Source of the DNA: Lactarius indigo
Taxonomy: Eukaryota; Basidiomycota; Agaricomycetes; Russulales; Russulaceae
DNA length: 64,000 bases
Reading direction: 5' to 3'
Assembly: GCA_025766275.1 (NCBI GenBank)
Contig: JAFKAC010000002.1
Span: forward strand, 434,001-498,000
Under the pieces are notes generated by a model. The model did no database searches. It saw nothing but the letters and a program-made list of their open reading frames with translations, and was not told the origin of the DNA. Position numbers and translations under genes: made by a program. Shown one piece after another: positions 1 through 13,200 of the stretch (position 1 is the first letter of the stretch; each line of letters opens with the position of its first letter).

Positions 1-1478
1 ATGCAACTCATATGCTGTTCGGCTGACCATGAATCCAGTGCCATCAGAGAGTGGAACATCATTCTCTGGGTTTCTCATCTTCATATGCTCTGCCTGGAAG
101 TTACCATCCATTATGAAACCCCACATAAAAAGGCTTTTGCTAAAGTGATGTGTTGGCAGCCAGTAGGTGCTAATGTCTATACACTTACCTATTCTCATAC
201 TCTTTCCAGTCTTCAGGGAGGTTGATCCTGGGTTGTGCACACAGTGCACAGAATATGGCCATCGATCCTGGCTTCTGTTCTTCATTTTTCTGGTACCCAA
301 ACCCAAACCGCTTCCTGGAAGTAAGCACTCTCCACTGTCTGCTGAGCCTCAGAAGCTCCCGGTATCGATCCTGAGTCTGCCAGTCAGTCTACCATTAGCA
401 AATATATACTCTAAATCCTCCTACCGGCACCATATTTGGAAATTCATTGCTTGTGAGTCTCCTTAGACGGCTAAAAAATTGGCTTGGAGTTGTCTTGCAT
501 TCAAGGTTGTCCAAATGAAAGTCTTCTAACACCTGGAATGTAAACGCTGTCTTTGGGTTGTGGAATGTTGCCGGAAAGAGCCCTGTCATCATCAACTGCA
601 TGTCATGCTCGGCAGCCTCAGGGCAGCGGCACCAGCTGACACCGATCTCATGGACACCAGACCTATCAACCACAGTTATTATGGGGTTTCCCTCTTTGTC
701 ATGATGTCCAGCTTTTGAGCTGCCGAAGCCAGGGTCGGCAGCTGTGTTGTCTTCATCATAGCTGCCTTCCTGGTATTCTTCTTCGTTACAGTCCATCTGC
801 AAAGTATTTTCAGAAATGGGATTAAATATGGAAGAGGTTGACAACGCACACTTTGAATAGGGCATAAATCTCCAGAGTGCCCAAGATGCAAGCTTACTCC
901 AACCTCCCATAGCCATGATGGCATAAAGTACTTCCCTGTCCACTTCTGAACCCTGTGGAAAGGAAGCTGCCGGTGGGATTTTCGGCAACACCCTTTGCAG
1001 AGCACAAGAGCAGGGAAGCAGTCTGAGCACCTCCACTCAAATGGAGCAGACAGGCAGTTCTGGCATGTTGTTGTAGCCGGAACACCCTCATAATTGAGGA
1101 GGCAATCCAGGTATTGATCAACCCTAGGAATGAATTCTTCTGTGTAAGTGTGCTGGGACTGAGGGATCTGTCAAATGCAGCTGAGGAAGGACATATGGGT
1201 GAGCTCACTCTCTTTTGTTCATCAGTCACTGGCTCTTCTGTCCAGAATATCTCATCGACATCCATAGATGGGAGGATATTCTCATCCAGTATCACCTCAC
1301 TATTCTCTATTCCTCCAGTGTTTTGCTTCTGGGCCTTCCCTTTGGAGGTCTTCACTTGAGTCACTTCCACTGCAACATCTCTGGTTCCTCGAGAGTGTGT
1401 TTGAGTTACCCACTCAATAACCTTAGGCTTGGATTTTCTTTTTGAGACTTTTGATCCCTGGATGCCTTTGGGTGCCAT
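1..1478 (-). CDS. KDZ-superfamily transposase, N-terminal half (outer element), cut by window edge
   Basis: Cut-and-paste DNA transposase expected to act in the nucleus. I chose the ATG at 1478 because a lysine-rich N-terminus (MAPKGIQGSKVSKRK) follows it. Reading on the minus strand there are introns at about 1208-1168, before 788 (donor GTGCGT, acceptor TTTGCAG), after the VP at about 432 and before about 132. After splicing the frame stays open. Order: acidic linker; CxC2 cysteine cluster (CQNC, WRCSDC, LCKGCCRKSH, PFHRVQKW) at about 1080-900; the CxC2-type segment ITVVDRSGVHE to FPNMVP (about 660-430); FCALCAQPRINLPEDW (about 290-240); then the first catalytic Asp in MDGNFQAEHM near 100-112. 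The second Asp and the Glu lie off the left edge. No premature stop is visible, unlike the inner-element transposase. Neighbour: TET/JBP-like gene on the same strand. Family call is confident; activity unknown. Confidence 0.9.
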
Positions 1479-1799
1479 ATGGAAGGTCAGGTTGAGTGTC
1501 ACGGTGTATGTCTTCTGAGGGTAACACAATGTGTCATCCTAATTACCCTGTCGGCAGCTTGTGCAGACCAGATCGGCAGCTACTTGGTTACATCATTTCC
1601 AGTACGTGCTGACCACCTGTACCACATCTGTGACAAGTGTCACACCCATCAAAACCCTCGACCCTCCACGGAGGTACAGGTATTGGCCACAGCTATCCAG
1701 GGGTTTGGCTGGTATGGAATACTCATAGGGGTTCATAGAAGGGTTAACAGTTTTGTACATTTTTAATACAGTGACTGTACTACTTGTAAGCTACAAAAG

Positions 1800-2425
1800 T
1801 TATTTACACTTCTCTGAACCTCACTGTTGTTGGTGTCATAGTGATATGGTGGAGCTTTTGTGCTACTGTGTCAGTGTCAGTGTCATAGTGATGCTGTGGA
1901 ACTTGCATGCTGCAGTGTTAGTGCCATAGAGATGCCGCAGGGCTTATATGCTGCCGTGTTGGCATTATAGTGACACGGCAGGTCTTGCATGCTGTGCTGG
2001 TGTTGTTGTGCCTTATGTGCCCCTGTGTCAGTGTCATACAGTCTAGTGGGACCTGCATGCCGCCATGCCAGTGTTGTAGTGACGTGGTGGGGCATCACAT
2101 GTCATGCTGGTATCATAGTGACATGACAGGGCATTGCATGCCATACCGGTGTTGTAGCAACATGGCAGGGCATCACATGCCATGCTGGTGCAGTTGTGCC
2201 CAGTGGGCTTGCATCCTGGTATGTTGGTATTGTAGTGATGCAGCTGAGCTTTTGTGCCGCAGTGTTGGTGTCATAGAGATGCCACAGGGCTTGCAGGCCA
2301 TGTTGGTGTCATAGTGACATGGTGGAGCTTGTTCGCCACTGTGTTGGTGTCATGGTGCCATGATTGCAGGCCATGTTGGTGCTGTGTTGCGGCAGGTTGG
2401 CTACTTGAATTCACAAGGACCTGTG
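1800..2425. repeat. Degenerate minisatellite between transposase and TET/JBP gene
   Basis: About a dozen imperfect tandem copies of a 40-55 bp unit built around TCATAGTGA, GATGCCGCAGGGCTTGCATG and TGTTGGTG. It is open in some frames by chance and gives Cys/His/Met-rich translations with no family resemblance, so I treat it as non-coding. It contains the TGCCG word typical of the outer KDZ element. Confidence 0.75.
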
Positions 2426-2873
2426 AGAGGCAGCAGTAACAACCTCAGGCTGTTTGAGAACCGGTGACAAGGGTATGGGTTTTGTGCCAGTTACAAGTTG
2501 TGTACCCATACCGATACCTGCCCAAACCCTTGGGTTGTAGCCATATCACCCACTTGAAACATTTAGTTGCTAGTAATGCCCCAAGTGCCATGTAAATAAT
2601 TCAGCAGCTCATAGGGAGCATTTGTAAACGGGGTCCTCAATCACTTCAGCCATTTAATGGTTGTACTTTACCTTGAAAATCTACATGCTATCAGATTTCC
2701 CATCCAAAGAGCTGCCAAAGGGCCCCTGTTCCCTCCACTCAATGGAAACTAGTCTCGTGTATTTCCTCCAACCTCAAACTCACTTCATATTTGCCTCTTA
2801 AAGATGGTCCATTCTTTCTATACAAAAGACAGTTGAGATTACTATTTTTAAGCTACTTGTGTTCAGTTGTGTA
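2426..2873. other. Non-coding spacer, 3' side of the TET/JBP-like gene
   Basis: No open frame with family resemblance. It presumably holds the 3' UTR of the oxygenase gene, which is transcribed leftward. No repeat or terminal inverted repeat was recognised. Confidence 0.5.
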
Positions 2874-3925
2874 TTATTCATAATAATCTGTCTTCATCCA
2901 AGTCCCCCCTGCAACATCAGCCCATTCATGCACTGAGTCCCTCATAAAGTATGCATAAGATATCTGCTCTCCCTCATAGTGGGACACTTGATGCTCCACC
3001 ACCATTCCAGACAAGCCAACTACCGTACCAGGACTGTACTCCAAAGAGAGCCCAAGTCCCGGCAGCTCCAAATTACAATTTCGGTAGCACCCCAAAGTAG
3101 CTAATAGATCATACCAATGATGCCGGGATTGGCCATCCCTGTGTGCTCTGACATTGCCATTGAAGATGACAGAGACACCGCTGAATACTGACGTCCAATT
3201 CTGGAGCACATCTTGCCGATTGATCTCGGCAGCTTGCCGGAGGTGGCTGAATGTGTCCTGGCCTGCGTCGTAAAGTTGGGGGTGGATAACGCCCAGGATT
3301 GCACTCAGAATGGCATTGGATTCTGAGATTTCCTCTAGCCAGCTCATGGCAGCTGGTGATCTGAAATTCACAGATGCCTGTGGTGCCGGTTGCCATTGCA
3401 CAGGCTACTCAATTGAGATTAGCTGCCGAAATACAGGCTCTTCAGGCCAAACTACTTACCTGGTGCCCTTGCTGGAACCATGCTGCCAACAGGGTGACTA
3501 TACCGGTAACCACATCTGTGCCTGGATGGAAATTTTCAGGATGGGTGCGACGTGAGGCGCCGGTTTGATTCTTTCCCAGGAATGGACGCAACTTCTCAGT
3601 TGCCGCCATTATTGCACTCTGAAACAAATTAGATGTACTGTCATGATCCCAAAGTGAATAAACTCACCTGTCTGGAATCATTCAAGACCCCAGGAAGGTA
3701 CCATGCCAAGATGACGTTGTCCATGTCGACAATGATTCGGGGACCTGTTTCAGCAGCTTCTGCAGCTGCCGAATTGCTCATTGGAGGGTATTGTTTTCTT
3801 ATAGACGCCTCAGCAACTTGTGCGGCCTTAGTTCCTGGTGCCGATGGCTTCTTCGGGAGCCTTATCGCATAACGTGTAGCATCCCACTGAATTTTTACTG
3901 CCAGGGTTCTCTGAGTGTCAGATGC
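2874..3925 (-). CDS. TET/JBP-like 2-oxoglutarate/Fe(II) dioxygenase carried by the outer KDZ element; 5' exon unresolved
   Basis: Family members oxidise 5-methylpyrimidines in DNA. Three exons read in phase: 3925-3668 (RIIVDMDNVILAWYLPGVL), 3618-3460 (TGIVTLLAAWFQQGHQ) and 3377-2874, joined by GTGAGT and GTAAGT donors. The last exon holds the double-stranded beta-helix core: the HxD iron motif in NVRAHRDGQ, then WYDLLATLGCYR, LELPGLGLSLEYSPGTVVG, the distal His in MVVEHQV and AYFMRDSVHEW. The residue nine after the distal His, where fungal homologues usually have the 2-oxoglutarate-binding Arg (GDR), is Gln (GEQ, codon CAG). That change is explained by one CpG transition from CGG. The start codon probably lies in an upstream exon between about 4240 and 3940 that I could not place. 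KDZ transposons of basidiomycetes are known to carry such genes. Family confident; catalytic competence doubtful. Confidence 0.85.
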
Positions 3926-4274
3926 CTGAAATATCTAATGCACTGCTGACCATGGTTCAAAAATGCATCGGCAAGTGTTTTTGAGATGCAATCCAACTCT
4001 ATGACCATAGGAACCGGGAGCATTATCGGTGGCATTGGCAGCGATGCCGTAGTGACACCAATTGAATGAGTCTGAGAGCGCCGGCCCAACTCTGATCGGA
4101 ACCTTACTCAGAGATATTGCGTGCACAGATCAGCAAGATCCCGGCAGGAGAGCGCTGGAGTAGAAGTGATTTGGCTAGCCTGCATTGCAAAAGTGTGGAT
4201 GGTAGAGAAACAGGGAAACGGTACAAAAAGGTGATTACATCATCAGTGTTTAGCTGCCGAAAGAGAAAGAGCCC

Positions 4275-7200
4275 ATGATGCCGATACACAAAGTTGGCAC
4301 AACTGCTGAATCAGTACCCCTCTCCAATCACTCTACTGCAATGAAGGCCCCACTATCGAAACAACCCTGCACCCCTTCCGAAAAAAAGCTGCCACTCTGG
4401 GAAGAACCTGGCACCCCCCCATTGGAGTCTATGTACTCCCACATATGGCCTCGTGATATCTCAGCTGATACTGACTATCCCGAGTCTGAATGTGATAGTG
4501 CTGGTGGGTCTTCTGATGAGTGGGAGGGGGCCTCAGAGTCTGAGCTGGAGAGTGAATCAGAGGAGGACAGTGATGCCGATGATGTGAAAGGGTATGTTCC
4601 GCTACTTGTACTAGCATACTCACTTACATGCCTTATTTCACTTTCTAGTGATGAGCTCACATTGACAGAGGACCAAGCCGACATGCTCCAGAAGCATGTT
4701 GCTGAATTTCAAGCTGCCGACCTGCACCGCCGCTTGGCTATTATCAAGGAATGCCTGAACTGGATTCAGGCAAGGTGGCAACCAAAGGCCTCATTCAAGA
4801 AAAAGCAAGTCAAGACAGTATGTGCTCTCGATTACATTTGGCATGTCTCATATCGTTCCAGCTTGTTCGCCAGTACCTGTACAATAAGGGCAGACGGGCC
4901 AAGAAGAAGTCTACTCTAAACCTTGGTAAAAGGTGGACATACTTGGACGTTGTGATGGATGCCCACCACGAGGAGCTCCACATCATGACACTTTCATTGT
5001 CAGACTCAAAGGGGGGATCTCCAGGATATCTTGGGTGCTACCGAAAGGCTCTTAAGACTGTTGAGGAGGGATTGAGTGAAGAAACTAAAGCACAGTATAG
5101 GGCGCAGGCAAAAAGTGGACAGAAGACATCCCACCTCCCCTGGCAGCAACGCAGGTATGCACTCACTCATTGTTTATCTGAATAAGGAAGGACTAATTCT
5201 CATTGGCTAAGGATGATGGAAAGGCATGGAATGAGCACATTTCGGGAGTTTGCTCAGTATGTATACAGCCAATATGGTGTGCGCGTTGCCATCTTGGCAG
5301 CATATCGAGACGGTGAAGGGGATCCTGCAATTACATTGTCGGTATAGTACATCTTCCCCTACATAGAGAGAGCTAACCATGTGCTGCATAGTTTTGATAT
5401 CAATGAGAAACTTGGGGCAACATCCTTCAAAAAACGGCATGAAAATTGGCAGAATGAAGGGATGGGTGAGGACTTTGCTACATGGGCCACCGAATGCTTC
5501 GGTTAGATTTACCTTTCTTCTAATGGCAATGGACTTATGAGCTACTGTCATAGGCAAGGGATCCAGTGACAGCGATGAAGAGGACAGAAAAAAGAGCAAG
5601 GATGCCGCCCCAGAAATCAAGTTGAAGACGGACTCACAAGGATATCCCATGCTGCCGAGCTGGGAATCTATCAAGAATACTGACCTCAGATACAAGAAGT
5701 ATCTTATCGGCAGGTACTTGAGTGGCATGTATCGTGCGTAAACTCCACTGGCAGTCACTTATTGTTGATTATACCACTTATCTGTTTCCAGTGATGGCCT
5801 CAGGCGGCAAGGGGAGAATCCCATGGACAAGGGTGTACCATGTTGATAAGTGACCCTTGCGCACTTAGCGGCTCGTACGGACCGGACTTGCAGCATGGAC
5901 TGCTTTAGATTAGATATACAGGACTTGTAGATTAGATACTATTTTGATCTGTACAATCTGGACTTATCATCGCGTCACATATGACATCACTGTACTTCTA
6001 AATGACATCATACATCCGGACTCTGCGTTGTATAACGCATTTGTACTTTCCTTTGTTCTTTACTTGGTAGTATCTTTATTATGATGTCAGTATGATATCA
6101 TCTAGTTCTGGACTCTTCTTGTTCTCCTATCCCTTGTTCTCAAAGCGTCCACTCTTTTGTCCCTTTGTAGAACAATAGCGCCTTTGTATTCTGTGACTAG
6201 CGTTACTTATCTTGTACTACTGTCACCCTCTGTAGGAGTATAAGTAGAGTACCATGTACACTCCTGGTCCACATCAGTTCTCACTGTTTGTGTGCCAGGT
6301 AAGCTTCCTTCCCTCTAAATGTAACATTATCAGTTCTCACTGTTTGTGTGCCAGACACTCTTGCTTCACTCTGCTAGACTCCTGTTGCTGCTTTCCAGCC
6401 ACTCAGCTTATCTCACCACAGTCCTCTTAGTTCACTGTGAGTATGCTACTTCTGTGTGCTGTTCATCAGGTTATGGGCCCTGGTGCCCTAGCCACTCCAC
6501 TTGGCTGGTCACTGTCTTCCTAGGAGGACACACCAGGCTAAGGTCTGTCTGGGGCCTTACCAGCCTTGCCCAAGGCAGAGAGCAGTGGGGCGCCACTTGT
6601 CTCTGCTGAGGAACCTCCTGTATCATGTACTGCCCAGTAGTCCTACTTTCACCCCTACTGTTTTCCTAGCCCCTGTGCTATGTGCAAGGAGACTGGGTCT
6701 GGTAGCCCCTTAACTTCAAAATATCCAGGCGTGCATGACCCACTGGGCTGTGTATTGTGGAGCTTAGCGCCAGCTGTCTCTGGTGCTCCACACTGGGCGC
6801 AGGACCTCCTCACCATGGGAGTGTAAAACCTGGTTCAGGCTCTGGGGGGTGTTCACCTTATGGTGTTCTGCAACCAGATACCTGCCTTGTAGCGGCAATG
6901 GGAAAGGATTCAGTAAAGCCACTTGTGGTGATGAGGCAACCAATAGGCCGAGGAGGCTGAGGTAGACAGCCTTGGGCTCTGAAAGCAATCCCTTCACCTT
7001 CCCCCTGACGCAAACCATTTGAGCTGTGTCTTAGACACGTCCTGGCTGGCAGCTAGCTCATGGTATGGCAAAGGGACTCTCTCAACCTGGGCCTAGCCCT
7101 TGTATCACTGGCATACTATCAGGAGGCAGGACGCGTTAGCGTTCTGGCCTTACAGAATCACAGACAGGAGTGGTACCCCCTCTATCTTTATGTCTTGCAA

Positions 7201-10200
7201 CTATGAAGCTCTGTCGCTGACTGCTCCTCGGCGACAGATAAATCATCCCAATGTCTGGTTCTTCATCCACCCCTGCTGCCGGTGCTGGTGCTCCACCCAG
7301 CCCCACTGGTGGCTCTGGAAGTGCCTCACTTCCACCCGTTTCTGGATCCACACCTTCCATGCGCGTATCTGCCGCGTATGGCACAACCTTTGGCATGCCC
7401 TCTGGCATCCGCCTTGAGCAGTTTGATGGCACTGGCTGGAACGAATGGTCTGGCACCATTGAGGCCATCCTTACGCTGCATGAAGCTGAGGATGTGTTCA
7501 CTATGGATACACCCCCATCTGGTGTCACTGCCGATGAGTGGGACTCAGTCCAGCGTCGTTCCAAGGCGTATCTCCGCCTTTACCTCAAACCAGATGTCTA
7601 CTCGCTTGTGGCAGATAACACTGCCTATCCTACCTTTAAGGACAAGTGGGCAAAGCTCAAGGACATATATGGAGGTGCTTCGGGCAGCACCACCATCTTT
7701 AATTTATGGATTCAGATAACACAAGCCCGCCTCGACGACTCCGCACCCATGGCCGCTCAGTTGGCCAAGCTCAATGAGCTTTGGGTTGCCCTTTCCAATG
7801 CACAGATGGGTGTCTCTGACGTCCAATACTGTCTCATTCTCCTACACGCGCTGCCGCCCTCTTATGAGGTGCTGGCCTCAACAATCCTCGCCAGTGGGGC
7901 CCCCTCCACACTCAAGCACGCTGAAATAATTGCGCGCATAGTGTCGGAAGAAGCTCGCTGCTCTGGGCCCTCTGGCTCCTCCCTCAACAAGGTGGCCCCC
8001 GTCAAGTCGACGGGCAAGAAGGGCAAGAAGGACCACTCTGGTCTAACTTGCCACTATTGCAACAAAAAGGGCCATATCAAGCCTGACTGCAGGAAGAGGA
8101 AGAAGGATGAAGCTGACGCAAAGGAGAAAGAGAAGGCAGGCAACAAGGCCGCAAATAGTCATATTCTTGTACCTACCACCGCCTCCATTAAGGAGGTCGA
8201 AGAGCCCGCCATAGACTGGGCTTCTCAATCTATATCTGTTGCCTTGTATGCTGCCTCGCGTATGCGTTGGATGATGGACAGTGGTGCTACACACCACATC
8301 ACACCACATCGGTCTGACTTCAAGGACTACACCCCAACCAAAGGCACTGTACGCCTAGGGGATAAGTCCACCATAGACCAAGTAGGTGTCGGGTCTGTCG
8401 TCTTTACAACGAGCCAGGGTATCTCTATCACCCTCAGTAATGTGCTACACCTACCACAGGTGAAGACGCGCTTCTTGTCGACACGCGCCCTAGCACAAAA
8501 AGGTGCTGAGATTGCCTTTGATAGTGGCTCTTTTAAAATATCTATCAACCAAAAGTGTGTGGCCAAAGGCTACCTTGAGGACAACCTTTACTGGTTGGAC
8601 GCAGCCAGCGTCGGCCTCAACGCCCACACAAAATCAAGTGCTGCCACACTTGATATCTGGCATCAACGCATGGGACATATCTCCTCTGCGGCGCTGAAAG
8701 CGCATGGTCCCTCTGCCACTACAGGCATGGACATAGATAGCTCCACCACGGCCCACACAGTCTGCTGTGGGTGCGAGATGGGTAAATCCACTTGCCAACC
8801 CTTTTCTGCATCCTCTAACAAAAGGACAACACGTCAATTTGAGATTGTGCACAGTGACCTCGCCGGTCCTATGCAAACTCAGTCCCTGCAAGGCTCGACG
8901 TACACAGCCACCTTCATAGACGACCACACTAAGTTCACTGTGGTCCACTTCCTTAAGTCGAAGGATCAGTTTGCTAAGTCGCTGCAAATGTATTTGGCCT
9001 GGGGTGAAACCCAGTCTGGCCATAAACTGTGCGCTCTGCACTCTGACCGCGGTGGCGAGTACATGTCGAGTGTCACGCAGGACATTCTTAAGCAGAAAGG
9101 GATAGAGCATCACCTCACGATGCCAGGTTCACCACAGTCCAATGGGAAAGCCGAGCGGTTTAACCGCACCATTATGGATAAGGCAATGTCCATGCTCCAC
9201 ACAGCTGGCATGTCTAAAGGCTTCTGGGAGCATGCGGTGTGCGCAGCTGTGCACATCTATAACCGCTCTCCAGTCCGTGGGCTTAAGTGGCGCACTCCCT
9301 ATGAGCTCTGGCACTCTGGCAAAGTGCCTGATGTCTCACATCTTCGCGTCTTCAGATGCAAGGGGTACATGCACGTACCCGCTGATAAGCGTCGCAAATT
9401 AGATGCAAAGGCCATTGAGGTCACGCTTATTGGGTTTGAGCCCAAATCTAAGGGCTATAAGCTCTGGGACCGCTCAACCCGCTCCGTTCAAGTGTCCAGG
9501 GATGTGACATTCGACGAGAGTAGCTTCCCATCCCTCCAGGGTGCTGAGACACACCCCACACCTTCACCACCAGTCGTGCCTAGCACAACAGTGACTGCTG
9601 TGCCTCACCCGCCAGCGTTACCACCAATGCGAGCCCCCTCCCCTGCACACTCCAGTAGTAGTGAGGAGGAGGATGTAGAAAACCTTTTAGACCCCCCACA
9701 AGTCCAACCACGCCCTACCACACCACCACCTGCTCTGCCAGCTCTGCCCACCACACCTAAACGTGAGCAGACCACTCCCACTTCACCCCCGCCGCGTCCT
9801 AGTGCAACGCGCATTATGCGCCATGTCCCTCCTCCCTCACCAGAAATGCCTGGGGGATTTGAGGATCGTGCACAGCGTAGTCAGTTGTTGCGCGAGATGG
9901 ACAATGCACCAAGGCGCACTGCTCGTGTTCCTGTGCCCAATCCGCGTTACTTCAATGCGGATAATGCGGCATGGTGCGGCAGGCGTCTGGGGTATGCGGA
10001 GTTACTGGCTGCTGCCTTTGTGGGCCGAGACCCTGCAACTTATGCAGAGGCCATGCAGTCTGCAGCTGCAGATGAGTGGGCTAAGGCGTGTCAGTATGAA
10101 ATGGACACCCTAGCTAAGAATGGGACTTGGGAGTTAGTAGATCTCCCGCCTAATCGCAAGGCAGTAAAATCCAAATGGGTCTTTAAGCTCAAAGCGGATG

Positions 10201-13200
10201 GCCGCTACAGAGCTCGCTTGGTGGCTAAGGGATTCATGCAGATCCCTGGCGTAGATTTTGATGAAACCTTCTCTCCCGTCGCACGATTTGAGTCGCTACG
10301 TTTACTTCTGGCGTTGGCCGTGCTAGAGGACTGGCACATCCATCAGATGGATGTCAAGTCTGCTTTTCTCAATGGCGTGCTTGACGAGGAGATATACATG
10401 GAGCAGCCACAAGGTTTCACTGTCACTGGCTCTGAGACGAAGGTGTGTCGCTTGGTTAAAGCGATCTATGGTCTCAAACAGGCCTCCCGCGCATGGAACT
10501 TGCAATTCCATGGAGTGCTCACTGCACTCGGCTTTAAGCAGATGTTTGCTGATGCTGGCATATATGTGATGCCTCAACGGGAGGGGTATGATCCACTCTT
10601 CGTTATTGTCTACGTTGACGACATCACTATACTGGGTCCCTCATTGAGTGGAATCAAGCGTTTGAAGTCAGACTTGTCTGAACGCTATGAGATGACAGAT
10701 CTCGGGGAGATAGAGTCTTACCTCGGTATGCGCATTGTGCGCGACCGCTCCCTTAGACGCATCGAAATAGATCAGTCTGGCTACATCAAGGATGTCCTTG
10801 AACGCTTTGGCATGTCTGATGCCACACCACACAACACACCCTTGCCCGCTGGTGCTGACGAGCACTTGGTTAAATATACGTCGCAGGCAACTGCCTCAGA
10901 TATTTCCCACTACCAGTCTTTGATTGGGAGTCTGCTTTATGTGCAGATTGGCACTAGGCCAGATATCTCTTTCGCTGTGTCACGTTTGGCGCAGTACACA
11001 GCGAACCCTTCACCACAACATCTGCGACTTGCGCAGTATGTCCTATCCTACTTAGTGGGAACTATGGATATGCGTATTGTCTACGATGGCGCCAATGGCG
11101 ATGGCCTTCATGGCTACACTGATTCCAGTCTGGCTGATCAGACTGATGACCGCCACTCCACCTCTGGTTATGTGTTCCTACTAGCTAACGGTGCAATAAG
11201 CTGGTCTTCGCGCAAGCAAAAGACTGTTGCCCAAAACACAACGGAAGCGGAATACATGGCCATGACCGACGCGGCTAACCAGGCTGCGTGGTATCAGAGC
11301 TTCCTCACGGAACTCGGGTACGAGGTCGACGACCCCATCCCACTTCATGGTGACAATAAGGGTGCCATTGACTTGGCCTTGAACCCTGTCACTGGGAGAC
11401 GGTCTAAGCACATTGCCATACGGCATCATGTCATTAGGGAGTACATTGAAAAGGGGACCATCACCCTCATTAGAACTCCTACTGTAGATATGGTTGCGGA
11501 CGGCTTTACAAAGTCACTACCGCATGTCCTGCTGCAGAAGCACAATGATGACATGGGACTCATGTGTACTTAGATTGTAGATCACGGGGAGATGTTGATA
11601 AGTGACCCTTGCGCACTTAGCGGCTCACACGGACCGGACTTACAGATATGGACTGCTGTAGATTAATTAGGACCGCTTTAGATTAGATTTGATTTGATCT
11701 GTACAATCTAGAACTTCTATGACATCACTGTACAATGACATCACATGGACTACTCCGGACTCTTCATTGTACTCCTTCCTTTGTTCTCTTTCTAGCGTTA
11801 TCTTTATTGTGATGTCACTATGATATCATCTTTAGTCTGGACCCTCTTTGTTTTGCGCTCCTTGTTCTCCATTAGCACACTCCCTTGTCCCACATGTAGA
11901 ACAACGTCTCTTGTATTTGTGTGACTCTATGTTACTTCCCTTGTAGTAGTGTCACTCCCCTGTATAGTATAAGTAGTAGGCTTGTACGCTCCTGGTCCAC
12001 ATCAGTTCCTCACTGTTGTGTGCCAGGTATGTTCCCTCTTCTCCAATGTAACATCAGTTCCTCACTGTTGTGTGCCAGACAACTCTATTGCTTTACCTTG
12101 CCTGACCCCCTGTTGCTGCTTCAAGCACTTCTGCATATCTCACCACAGACTCTTTAGCCCTCTGTGAGTATGGCCTTCTATTGTGCTGTTCATCACATCC
12201 CACTTCATGGTGACAATAAGGGTGCCATTGACTTGGCCTTAAACCCTGTTACTGGGAGACGGTCTAAGCACATTGCCATATGGCATCACGTCATTAGGGA
12301 GTACATCGAAAAGGGGACCATCACCCTCATTAGAACTCCTACTGTGGATATGGTTGTGGACGGCTTTACAAAGTCACTACCGCGTGTCCTGCTGCAGAAG
12401 CACAACGATGACATGGGACTTGTGTGTACTTAGATTGTAGATCACGGGGAGATGTTGATAAGTGACCCTTGCGCACTTGGCGGCTCGTACGGACCGGACT
12501 TGCAGCATGGACTGCTTTAGATTAGATATACAGGACTTGTAGATTAGATACTATTTTGATCTGTACAATCTGGACTTATCATCGCGTCACATATGACATC
12601 ACTGTACTTCTAAATGACATCATACATCCGGACTCTGCGTTGTATAACGCATTTGTACTTTCCTTTGTTCTTTACTTGGTAGTATCTTTATTATGATGTC
12701 AGTATGATATCATCTAGTTCTGGACTCTTCTTGTTCTCCTATCCCTTGTTCTCAAAGCGTCCACTCTTTTGTCCCTTTGTAGAACAATAGCGCCTTTGTA
12801 TTCTGTGACTAGCGTTACTTATCTTGTACTACTGTCACCCTCTGTAGGAGTATAAGTAGAGTACCATGTACACTCCTGGTCCACATCAGTTCTCACTGTT
12901 TGTGTGCCAGGTAAGCTTCCTTCCCTCTAAATGTAACATTATCAGTTCTCACTGTTTGTGTGCCAGACACTCTTGCTTCACTCTGCTAGACTCCTGTTGC
13001 TGCTTTCCAGCCACTCAGCTTATCTCACCACAGTCCTCTTAGTTCACTGTGAGTATGCTACTTCTGTGTGCTGTTCATCACACCAGGCCCAAGGCGACTA
13101 TATTCTCAATGAGTATCTGCCAGCAGGCATTGTTCTGACCCAGTACCATCACATTCGACATGGGGATGCTGATGCCTTGCTCAAACACTGGACCACCAGG

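Larger units (their letters stand above)
5841..13080 (+). mobile_element. Copia F: Ty1/copia retrotransposon with three LTRs
   Basis: Layout: LTR type a (5841-6468), tRNA-type PBS, leader, intact gag-pol (7251-11573), LTR type b (11593-12195), a duplicated 3' end of pol (12196-12433), and a second type-a LTR (12453-13080). The outer LTRs are both 628 bp and differ at one base that I could find. The flanking pentamers are TACCA (5836-5840) and CACCA (13081-13085), so the whole 7.2-kb unit behaves as one integration into an exon of gene X. The middle LTR is clearly divergent. The element is probably recent, given the intact 1440-codon frame. Confidence 0.88.

Noticed and set aside
1110..1210. 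Apparent frameshift in the outer KDZ transposase
   Set aside because: A 41-bp intron (donor GTGAGC, acceptor GACAG) restores the frame into the CxC2 cluster.
1883..2439. Cys/His-rich open frames in the first minisatellite
   Set aside because: Explained by repetition of a non-coding unit; frames are out of register between copies.
3385..3460. Frame break between TET/JBP exons
   Set aside because: Using the CCACAG acceptor at 3378 instead of TTTCAG at 3361 keeps phase and gives ASVNFRSPAAMSW.
6469..6480. Possible tRNA-Met gene fragment
   Set aside because: Only the 12-nt primer-complementary stretch matches; no cloverleaf arms nearby.
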